Positions 8,348 to 17,849 of a DNA stretch of 19,152 nucleotides are shown piece by piece. The position numbers and the translations under genes were made by a program. The DNA is from Smittium culicis (taxonomy: Eukaryota > Kickxellomycota > Harpellomycetes > Harpellales > Legeriomycetaceae), in assembly GCA_001970855.1 (NCBI GenBank), contig LSSN01001746.1, positions 1 through 19,152 on the forward strand. The letters are read 5' to 3'. A model generated the notes under the pieces. That model was not told where the DNA came from. It saw only the letters and a program-made list of their open reading frames with translations, and did no database searches. Each line of letters opens with the position of its first letter. Position 1 is the first letter of the stretch.

Positions 8348-10463
8348 TTATTCATCACGAGGTCGTTTGAGTCCTAGCTTTGTATCATTCAAAAATTGAT
8401 CTACTCCAAAAACGTCCTTTTCAAACTCAACAGGGTTAGTGCTGATCTTTGCCGACTTGCCAGACTTGTGGCCGTATTTAGACGACGATCCGCCATCATT
8501 GCCCAACCCAAACCTATCATTTTGCATCGACTTGGAAACCGATTCTGAAATGGCCGAGTCATCTTCATCAATATTATTGCGAGGTCTGTAGTTTGCGTTT
8601 GCATTTGAACCTTTAAGAAGCGCAGTGTCGTAAATGTTGTACCCCTCGTCGTCGTTCAAATTGGCTGCCGACGACTCGTTCATGTGCATTAAGCGCGAGT
8701 CGAATTGAGATTCTCCTGTTCCCAAGGTCGACGGCTTTGCTAGCCCTAAAGCTATCTTTTCGGATATATCGCGGTTTTCCATCTTTGATATGTACTTGGC
8801 TTTTGCTTCAGTTCCCATCTTTGACATTCGGAGTTCGCGTCGAAGCTCCCTTTGCTTATCGCGGCGGATCTCTTCTCTCTTGATGACTCTTTCGTCCGTG
8901 GGCGAGCTTGACCTACGATTTAACTCTGGCTCTTCTACTTCAGTCTCAGAATTTGATTCGTACCTTGAGCGCCTATTTGAAGAAACATCATCTTCGCGTG
9001 AAGCCAATGCCTTTGCGCTTGCATTAACTCCAGATCTATATTTCAATGCAAGTAAAATCAGATATAGAGACTTTTTTTTAAAAGTTTTAGGATTTTTATT
9101 TAAATTGTAAAAAAAAAAAAGTACCTTTCTTCACGTGCACGTTGAGCAAGTAGTCTTAAGTGCTCTTCTTTGCTTTCCTTTTCTTTGCGTACAATATTTT
9201 GCTGCATCAAAGATCTTTGTCGAACCTCTTCTCTAGCATGTCTCTCGGCTGCAAGTAGAGCTTCAGACAATTTCGCAAAATTGTCGCTGATCTTGACCTA
9301 AAATAAAATAGCGAAAATGATTTATAGGACTATAAATTGATTTATCAAATTTTGTTAGAAAAAAGTTTTTTACATCTTGTAGACCTCGACCATCTGCTGC
9401 AAGGCGTTTATCTAATGGTATAGTGTATCCCTTGGCGTTTTTCCAGTTGGAAATGCAAGGTGGTATAACCCAGGCTTTTTGCTCCTCTACTGATACATGT
9501 CTAGGTGGTGAATGAAGAACTGGAGCAGGAGGTGAAGGAGGAGCATTTGGAACACGCTTATGTTTAAACTTTGGTGGTTCCATAGGATCAACTTGCATTT
9601 CAGACATTCTTATAATTCTTTGCGACATCTTAGGATCATAGCCAGGGCCATCTTTATTAGGAGTGTATCTTACGTATGAAACGCCATTATCTGCTGATTG
9701 TGACGAGTTTCTTGGTTTTGATGCAGTTAGTTTTCCTAATATTTATATTAATATAGAGAAAAGAATATAATTAAATAAAATAAAATGTAAATATTAAATA
9801 TTAAATATTAAATAAAAATATGAAGTTTATAAGCAAGTACCATCTATTTTTTTTTCTAATGCTTCTCGAGTTCTTTGCGCAGTTTCTAGAATCAGCTCTT
9901 CGTCAGGTCTTTCTTGAAAAATTTTTTCATCGTTTGTGCCAATTCTTTCGCGCAAAGGTACTAGCTCTTTAAATTCGGACTGTATAATTTTATCCTCACC
10001 GTGACCATATCGAGCAACTGCATCATATTTAATATTTCCATCAGAATCGACTTGCTTCGATAAAACTTGTCCTTTTTTGGCCTATTTAAAACCATAAAAG
10101 AAGAATAAAAATAAAATCGAATAAGAAAAAAAGAGAGGATTTACCTTTTTCAATCCCATTCTTAGAGGGTATTGTCCAACTAAAATTTCTGGATACGCGC
10201 CGCCATCTCCAAAATCTTCCAGTGTTTTAGGCGTCCAGCCAGATCTTTGTCCATATGGAGGAATTTGGCCCTTTTTTGTTAAGGATAAGGTTGGTATATT
10301 TTTTTCCTGTACTTTTGCAGGCTTTTTAGATGATTCTTCAGAATTGGAAGTGAATTTTGGCTTTGGCAGAAGTCTAAACAAAAAATATATAACTATGAGT
10401 TATTTGATTCGGTGAATGATTGTATATAGTATTTTTAAACACTCACTGAGATAATGTAGACAT
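8348..10463 (-). CDS. SNW domain protein (SKIP/Prp45), spliceosome component (6 exons)
   Basis: An intrinsically disordered scaffold of the activated spliceosome (Prp19-associated), called SNW1/SKIP in animals and Prp45 in yeast; some homologues also act in transcription. Exons on the minus strand are 10463-10447, 10373-10145, 10081-9841, 9735-9374, 9297-9125 and 9035-8348. Introns are 73, 63, 105, 76 and 89 bp and all phases close, giving 569 aa. The first exon is only 17 nt (MSTLS plus two bases of Q). Hallmarks in order: IPPYGQRSGWTPKTLEDFGD near the N-terminus, PSPPAPVLHSP at about 229-239, the defining SNWKNAKGYTIPLDKR at about 258-273 followed by LAADGRGLQ, an Arg/Glu-rich helix at about 284-341, ENRDISEKIALGLAKP at about 427-442 and VEFEKDVFGVDQFL at about 543-556. 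It is close to the length of animal SKIP and longer than yeast Prp45. The middle of exon 6 is Ser/Asp/Asn-rich. Intron 3 contains a 7-bp AT repeat. Confidence 0.95.
9789..9813. repeat. Tandem AAATATT repeat in SNW intron 3
   Basis: Three full copies of the 7-mer AAATATT (9789-9809) and a partial fourth lie inside the third intron of the SNW gene. The same unit recurs as two copies near 19078-19091. This is a simple AT satellite with no evident function. Confidence 0.7.
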
Positions 10464-10510
10464 TCTGTGAGTTTTCTTTTAAATTTATGTTACAAAGGAG
10501 AAATAGGGAT

Positions 10511-10549
10511 ACGCGTAAAAGTCTAAGCTTATTTCACGACTTTCACGAC
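10511..10549 (-). promoter_or_regulatory. SNW upstream sites: MCB-like box and 9-bp tandem
   Basis: ACGCGT at 10511-10516 is identical to the fungal MluI cell-cycle box core and lies 48 bp upstream of the SNW start codon. Just beyond it, TTTCACGAC is repeated back to back (10532-10540 and 10541-10549), reading GTCGTGAAA twice in the direction of the gene. Together they look like a compact promoter with one palindromic and two tandem factor sites. The factors are unknown here. Confidence 0.4.
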
Positions 10550-10848
10550 CAAATAACGCCAACTTGAAAATTAACAGCTTCATACGCATAAATTTTGGTG
10601 GCTGTAAGAATATTTTCTAATATTTTAGTGATCATCTACAATTAATTCATTGGCAAAATATCTACGTTTACTTAATACTTGTACATTAGAGGTCTGCTGT
10701 TATTTACTTAATTGTATATTGTCGAATTGATTAATATCTGTGTATTTTCATTCGCCATATTATATTATTTGCTGAAACCCTTGTATTTAAATCGATACTA
10801 AATTGTCTGTATATCATGAGGTTTCCATTTACTTTTATACTTTGACCC

Positions 10849-11045
10849 ATAACCCTTTCTCGTGCGGAAGACCCTTTTTGATCTACCAAATTATAGCCAA
10901 GTGCGTTCGATAATAATAATTTTATTCCTAGTTTCATACAACCATTGGTTTACTCAAGAAAAACAGCAAATAATATTTTTACTTGTAAATCGCTGAAGAA
11001 TCAATAAATTTGCTTTTTAAAGAGCTTTGGACGAGAAAAGGTTAA
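10849..11045 (-). mobile_element. piggyBac-type MITE, copy C (inverted)
   Basis: The third copy of the family, in reverse orientation to A and B. The plus-strand left end is ATAA then CCCTTTCTCG (10849-10862); the right end is CGAGAAAAGG then TTAA (11032-11045). The terminal repeats match at nine of ten bases. The core is 189 bp. The interior, read on the minus strand, shares TTGGCTATAATTTGGTAGAT with copy B. It lies 386 bp upstream of the SNW start codon. The minus-strand ORF at 10937-10731 starts inside this element and is not regarded as a gene. Confidence 0.75.
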
Positions 11046-12292
11046 TTTATTTACAAATTCCACAATCTATGGCCTACCAAACGCGATTAGCGCACTTATT
11101 TGTTAAAAAAATAATTTATACTGCTAAAATTCAATTTAGTACTCTACAACTCGACTATTTAACAAATAAGCAAACCAATTGCGCTGGTCCTAGAAGTTTA
11201 AATGTATAATAATAATAAAGATAGAATATATGTAGAGCTTAATAAATGAGAAATTAAACATAACCATATAGTTGGATCATATACTAATTAGGACATTAAA
11301 ATAAATTCCGCCTAGTATAAATAACGAGCAACCGTTAACTTTGGTAAAAATTAATTAGTTGTACAAACATTGAAAAAAATAATAGAAATAGTACATTTAA
11401 CACTGATTTAAAAATTCATACAATATACAAAATTATTTTTTCATAGATAAGATTGTAAAAAGGAATTTTCTTCGTTTGGAAATTGTATATATTAAATTTT
11501 AGCTAAGCTTGTTAATTTGTGCTAGAAATAAAAAACGAGAAATAAAAACAAAGCATAAGCCACATAGATAATAAAAACAACTTTTTAAATTCTCCTGAAA
11601 CTTTTTGTTTTTTTAATGCGAATTATAACTCTTGATCTATAGCATTCATTTTATCATATATCTTTTAATTTAATTTTGTAGCTTTTTGATTTAATAATTT
11701 TTGTTTCTAAAGCGGATTCTGAGTCGAATAAGCTCCAGGAAAGCACATGTAAATAGAGATTTTTATTCCAGTTTTGGAATCAAGTCCCAATTTCGTTAAA
11801 AAAAAATATTACTATTAATAAATAAAAAATTCCCTGCCTATACATTACATTAATATTAAAATAAAAGCAGTTTTAAGTTGTGGTAAAAACATAAGCATAT
11901 GGGAGATTCTAAACGAAGAAATCACTTTGTTGTAGGTTATTTTTATTGGCTTGGATATCAATACGTCATAAAAATAATTAGCGGAATTGAAAAGACATTT
12001 AGATTTTTCTATTCCGTCTGTTCATTATAAAATTTTTATTTTCTAAAATAGTAAACTACTCTGCTCATTGATAGATAATTTTATGAGCGGTTTTATTCAC
12101 TTTAACTATTTACACTATAAAATGAGTTCTACATAATGAATCTCCCATATATGATTTGCTAGTAATAATTATATACTTTTTTTAATAACTTTTAGCAATA
12201 TTTCAACAAGAATAATATCTTGGGGTATAAAAATATTTTTTATCACGAATAGAATTTCAATTATAGTATAATTAAATCCATTTTCCAGAATG

Positions 12293-12364
12293 ATTTTCAA
12301 AAAAAAAAAAACGTCATTATTCATTTGATAAATTAGATTAGATATTTTCAAAAAAAAAAAAAAA
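12293..12364. repeat. Paired poly-A tracts
   Basis: Two copies of ATTTTCA leading into long A runs: 13 A at 12299-12311 and 15 A at 12350-12364, about 50 bp apart in the same direction. They may be two poly-A tails of retroposed fragments or simple slippage. Confidence 0.55.
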
Positions 12365-14298
12365 TCGATTAGCCACATCGATACTACATATTTAATTTTA
12401 TAATACATTTTTTCAAGTATAAAAAAATTAAACATTTATATCAAACCTATATCCATTTTCAGATATCCTGAAAACATAAAACTGTTTTCTATATCAATGC
12501 CCGTGCTAAGATCGATATTAAAATGTGTATACTCGAGTTTTTTAATAAATCGAGAAAAAATCTATCACGAGAAAAGACTACTTAAGAAACACAAATTCTA
12601 TAAAAGTCTATAGATTTAAAATATTTCTAGAATCAATAAGTATTAATTTCTATTCCCACAGATTCAAATAATCAAAAATATCAGTTCCCAATAGATAAAT
12701 TCAATTATTGATCTATTTAAATATTTTAATTTTTTCAAGGAATCTGGAGAATAAATATTTTTGAAAATGAATCGATATACTTTTTAAGTCTTTTCAAATA
12801 CTAAGTCATGTTCTATTAATATATTATGTCAAAATTTTTTTGTTTGGAATAAAAGTTATACGAGAGTGCAAGAATTTTTTTACTCTAATACCAAAAATAT
12901 TCGAAATTTTTGGCTTTAGTAAAAAAAATAATATATAATATATAATTTAAATATTAGACATGTTTTATGAATTCCGTGGTAGAAATTATTTTAATTATAT
13001 AGATTATTGCAGAAAATATTATATTGAAAATTACAATAAGATTAAATATATAATATTTATAACAGTTAAAATATTTTAGTTTAACCATTGGCCCAAAAAT
13101 CATTTCGTATCTGAATAATAAAATAACTGATACCTATCATTTTTCCACTGATAAATTCGTTACCAAATCAAATGATGAGATAATAATTTTATCTTTAAAA
13201 GAAATTTAAGCTTGTCGATACACTTTACTTATTTTAAAAGCTTTAAAGAAAAAAATTCTCAAATTTGGTTATAATAGTAGATGAATTAGAAAAAAAGCCT
13301 ATTTTATTTGAGAATTATTGATACTTAAAATATAATTAAAAGATAAAATACATAATAAAAAGAAAAGAATAATAGCTTTTGATAAAGTTTTATTTTTTTG
13401 TTATATTTCTATATTTAAGTGTATATATTAATCCTAATTATCAAATTAAAATTCAAAATATCTACTATATTATACATCAAAATAAATAACTAATATCATT
13501 ATGATTAATATGATATTTATTAATTAATTTTCAACAGATTAATTATGTGGAAAAATACGCAAAATAAAATGATATTTCAGTTTATTGATTTTTATGGATA
13601 CGAATTATTAATCTTAAAGTTTTTTAATAAAATAATATTTATTTTAAGAGCTGTTAAAATTTAGTATTCAATGGAATTTAGGGTTTATTCGGGGTAACGA
13701 AATAATTTTGTTTTCATATTTTTTATATGTTTTAAAAAGCTTACAACTTTTTTACTTCTAAAAAATTATTTTTCAAATTTTACTAATTATTCAAAATTTG
13801 ACAATAATTATTCATATTTATTGTCAGAAAATAAAATGTAATTTCACTGTATTGTGGTGATATAACTTTAAATGGTTTTATATTAATATTTTACTAAAAA
13901 AAAAGTAAAAATTCTGGAAAATCTTATACTTTGTATTTTTTTTTGTAATTTAAAGCATTGTATTATAGTTTATAAAAAAAAAAATTAGATTATACATAAA
14001 TATAAATATAAATGGGTTTCTATAAAAGCTTTAAGGAAATGTGAAGTCAAATTTTTTTAATTACTTATGCATAATAATGTTTTATATAATAATTTAAATA
14101 GTATGCCCGTCGAATGACAATATGAAGTTTCTCAGAAATAAAAAATGAATATCATATATAACTTGTGAATAATTCGGAAATTAATTATTAAATTTATAAT
14201 AAAAATAATAATTTATAATTTTTTATTGATTTTTGAATAACAAGTAAACTAAAAAAAAATTGTTAATGCATTAGTTTAGCTAAAAAAGGCTATAATTG

Positions 14299-14331
14299 AT
14301 TCATATTAGTATTCATATTAGTATTGATATT
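14299..14331. repeat. 12-bp tandem repeat
   Basis: ATTCATATTAGT occurs twice in tandem (14299-14310 and 14311-14322), followed by a diverged partial third copy (ATTGATATT). A small satellite in the AT desert. Confidence 0.7.
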
Positions 14332-14486
14332 TCTGTGATATTTAGTATATTAACTGACTCGAAAGATAATTTTTATTATTCATATTTTTTGGTTTATTAT
14401 TTGCTTTAGCTTAATTAAAATAAATGATAGTTAAACGTAAAAATAAAAAATCTGTGGTTAAATTTTAGATTTAGTTGCTTTTTTAA

Positions 14487-14508
14487 CTATATATATATAT
14501 ATTATATA
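14487..14508. repeat. TA microsatellite
   Basis: An alternating TA run with one interruption, bounded by CTATATA and TATATAG so that it nearly forms a palindrome. It has no sign of function beyond a likely easily melted or slippage-prone site. Confidence 0.65.
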
Positions 14509-16513
14509 GTATTTGGTTCAAAAAATAGAATTTTTTGCTATATAATATTAATAATTAAAAACCTAAGAATACATTCAGAATAGATATAATCATTATTTAA
14601 ACATCGATCTATAATTAAGGTCTCAATTTATAATATATAAAAGAATGAATTGATTTTTTTGTAGTAAATCTGTTACTAACATAACATATAAAATTTTAAT
14701 AATTTAAAAAAATACTTTTCCTAAAAAGTTCAACTACAAAAAATGATTATAATATATTTGCTTTTCACAGAATAGATTTTTCATATATTATACTCATTAA
14801 TGAATAAAATGTTTTTTTAATATTTAAGCTTTTAAAAAGGTTCTTGAAAAAAATTATTATCAAATATAGATGTTCATTAGTCATGATTTTAATTCCATTA
14901 AAACTTTTTTGATTTTATTAATATCTCTTGTTAAAATTTTACAATTTATATAAAATTCTTTATTTTTAGTATAATTTAACCATTTTCAATTTATTGATTT
15001 TTTCTTACATTTTTTGTTTCTAATTGATATATTTGTACCAAAAATAATTACGTAGTAGCTTTTAAAAACAAATCATGTCAAATAAAAGAACATATAGCTT
15101 TATTTAAAAATTTTATTAATAGATATTTATATATAATAACCAGATAATAATTTTGGGGTTTATATTGAATATATAAATTTAATGAGCTTTATATAAATCC
15201 TTTTTTCAACTAGGAAAATTTTTAGATATCCAAAGTGCTTGGTATATTTTAACAATCAATTAAAGGCCAATTATAACTAAATTTAAACATAAATATATAA
15301 TGGTATTTTATTAAAGAAAAAAATCTAAACTAGCTTATCGAGTTTGGATTTTATTTTTTATGATTAGTAATTGTTTTTTACATAATAACTTTAGCGATAT
15401 AAATTTGCTAATAAATATATTTATCTCCAAATTACTCTCTTTAAATTTTTTAACCTTAAATCTTTTAAAATAAAATAAAAATGAAACCCTGAATAAGTAG
15501 ATAAATTAAATAATATAATGACGATGATTTAAATTATATATCTAAGTAAATTGATCGGTATATGACTGAAATTTCGAGATATCTTGAAAAATTACTTATA
15601 AATTAAAGTTTTTAATATATATAATTAGTTCAGTATACTTTCGCCTTCTGATTTAAATATGAAAAAAAAATTCATGGAAAAAAACTACATAAAAAAATTA
15701 TAATATAATACAGTAAAAATGAAACGTAGAATTTTATTCGCAAATCTTATTATAGATGAAGATTTTTTTACAGCTATCTATTAAAAATATATGGAAATTT
15801 ATAATTAATAATAGGCCACGTCTAATATTACAACAAAAAATAGCAAAATTAACTATTTATAAAGCTTAAATGGTATATTTAACACAGTAAGGATAATATT
15901 ATAGATGATTTTAAAACACCTTTGTCAATTAAAAATAATTTCCTTGATCCTAATTTACATAATTGACGAATTTTTTTTTTTAGCACAGTTATGTCTTTCT
16001 AGAATTTTTTCAAACTTATTTCACTCGAGGATAAATATACGTAAATAAATTCAATCATAATTACATAGTACTATCGATTATAAATTATATAATTATCAAT
16101 TCTAGATATTTTTTTATTAAATAGAAAGGGTAAAATGAATTTAAAAATATACATTTATTTTTCGAATCACTGATGCCTTTTATATATATGTTCATAATTT
16201 TTACCATATTAACTTTATAAAATTAAGTTAATCTGATTTTTTTTTTCATGTATTGTATAATTAAAGCTGTGATAAAATATATGACTTAAAACATTAGTTA
16301 TTAGAAATTTTTATTCATTCATAATTTTTCTTTATTTTTTGCGATTTATAGTTATATATACAGTAGATGATACTCTATAATTTGTGAAAATGAAAATTTT
16401 AATAACAAAATTTTTGTAATTATATCTCACTTGCGTGTTATTATTTTGATAATTATTATTCCACATGACCACTTTTGGGAAATAATATCTGTATTCTTTC
16501 TCTGTGTGATGGA

Positions 16514-16537
16514 AAAAATAAAATAAAATAAAATAAA
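16514..16537. repeat. AAAAT microsatellite
   Basis: Four or more consecutive AAAAT/AAATA units in the AT desert; a simple five-base tandem repeat. Confidence 0.7.
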
Positions 16538-17180
16538 GATAATATCTTAATTCTCAATTTAGTTAATTAAGACACTATATCATAATCGAAAATCCACAAG
16601 GATAAATTTTATTACTCATAAGAGCTGCAATTAATATGACATTAAATATCTCATATAATTTATAAAATCCTAGTTCCACACAAAGAGTCTTATAAAATTT
16701 ATAGAATATTGAATTATGACGAGGCATATATAATTATAACCCGTCTATCGTGAAATAAATCGTTTTAAAATTAGGAAATTAGCTATAAATTTTTTTAAAC
16801 GTGGTTAATATTAATATAATAGGAAAAATTGAAGAGATTAAAATCTTTATGCAAAAATAATATAAGTTCACCTCGATAAAAAATCACTTCCTCGAAGTAT
16901 TTATAAATCTACAAGCTGATAATGATCTTCTAGATCTTACTGAAATATGAGCCACATGACACAAATTCACGTTTAAAGAAATAATAGATTAATAATATAA
17001 ATAAAATGAATATAACATTGAGCATAAAAACACAAGAGAAAAATATGACTATTTTTAAAATATTTTATTAACTTTTCTTAACATAATTTGTAATATATTA
17101 TTATTCCTTTAACAAGAGTTATGTAATAATATTTATTTAATATCTTTTGGTAACTTTAAATAATACGAATATTTTTTTCA

Positions 17181-17420
17181 GAGCCCAGTCCCTTGTTTGA
17201 TAAATTCAAAATTAGGCCCTTTTTATAATGTAATATAATATTTAATTAGGTAAATTAATAAAGAAAATAATATAATTTTTGCAATTTATTGTCTTTATTG
17301 GGGGATTTCTGGATGTTTCAATAGTTTGGGTACTAGCAAATTTCTAGACGCTTCAATATCTTTTCATAATAGAGAATGTCTTGTAAGCTCAAAGTCTTGG
17401 TAGCTAGATAATTTATTTTC
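17181..17420. other. GC pocket with imperfect direct repeat, possible relic
   Basis: This stretch is less AT-rich than its surroundings and includes CCCAGTCCC, GGCCC and GGGGG runs. ATTTCTGGATGTTTCAATAG and ATTTCTAGACGCTTCAATAT, about 38 bp apart near 17305-17362, match at 16 of 20 bases, and the differences are mostly transitions. A plus-strand frame stays open for about 50 codons (includes YWGISGCFNSLGTSKFLDAS), unusual for DNA this rich in stops. A minus-strand frame reads DIEASRNLLVPKLLKHPEIP between stops. I recognise no family; it may be a decayed transposon or gene fragment. Confidence 0.3.
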
Positions 17421-17778
17421 AGCTGTTTGTAATGATTACTGTATTAAAAAACACATATGAAAAAATTATACAGCAACCAACATAATTTTATACAAAAAAT
17501 TATCCAATACTGTCTTGTGGATATTTTGCATGTAAAGAATTGTTTTTTTTAGATATATGTTTTAAATTGATTTTATATAAGTTAAAATAGTATGTGGATT
17601 CAAATAGTATTTTAATCCACTTTATAATTTTTTTAGAAAATGAGAAATTAAAAACGTAAAACTAAGTAAATGCTAATAGATCCAATAACACGATACATAA
17701 AAAAAACCATAGGAGTAAAAAAAAGATATTTTAAAAATTAACAAATCCTTTAATATTAATAAATATACTAAAATTTAT

Positions 17779-17849
17779 TTTGAAATAGACGGAAGTTAGG
17801 ATTCCTCGATTTAATCGAGGTGGCCGGGGTTTTATTCCCCGTATCGGAG
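17779..17849 (+). pseudogene. tRNA-Glu-like element with UUA anticodon, probably decayed
   Basis: The stretch folds as a 71-nt tRNA. The anticodon arm CCTCG-ATTTAAT-CGAGG (17804-17820) and T arm CGGGG-TTTTATT-CCCCG (17825-17841) are perfect 5-7-5 hairpins with TGGC between them. The 3' strand TATCGGA (17842-17848) pairs with TTTGAAA (17779-17785) at six of seven positions, two of them G-U. TTAGGATTCCTCG and the CCCCGTATCGGAG end are hallmarks of eukaryotic tRNA-Glu. A TTTT at 17852-17855 suits polymerase III termination. Against function: the D stem does not pair well, the T loop lacks the TTCGA core (weak B box), and positions 34-36 read TTA, which would decode the UAA stop instead of GAA. 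All three genes in the window end in UAA, which argues against a working suppressor. It may still be a retained tRNA-like structure. Confidence 0.5.

Noticed and set aside
8401..8604. Minus-strand ORF in another frame of SNW exon 6
   Set aside because: It is an out-of-frame shadow of the conserved SNW C-terminus.
8790..9110. Plus-strand ORF of 106 codons over SNW exon 6
   Set aside because: It is antisense to the Arg/Glu/Ser-rich SNW exon, which gives a Leu/Ser/Arg-rich complement; it has no independent support.
10731..10937. Minus-strand ORF of 68 codons
   Set aside because: It begins inside MITE copy C and ends in flanking DNA; the same stretch in copies A and B is interrupted by stops.
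11027..11209. Plus-strand ORF of 60 codons
   Set aside because: It starts in the terminal repeat of MITE copy C and has no recognisable motif or codon bias.
12169..12435. Minus-strand ORF of 88 codons in the AT desert
   Set aside because: Its Phe runs come from poly-A tracts and the rest is Ile/Lys/Asn/Leu-rich, as expected from AT-rich DNA. No motif is present.
17779..17849. Reassigned genetic code with UAA decoded as an amino acid
   Set aside because: All three well-supported genes terminate at UAA at the expected protein ends and none uses UAA internally, so the UUA anticodon is more likely decay than a working suppressor.
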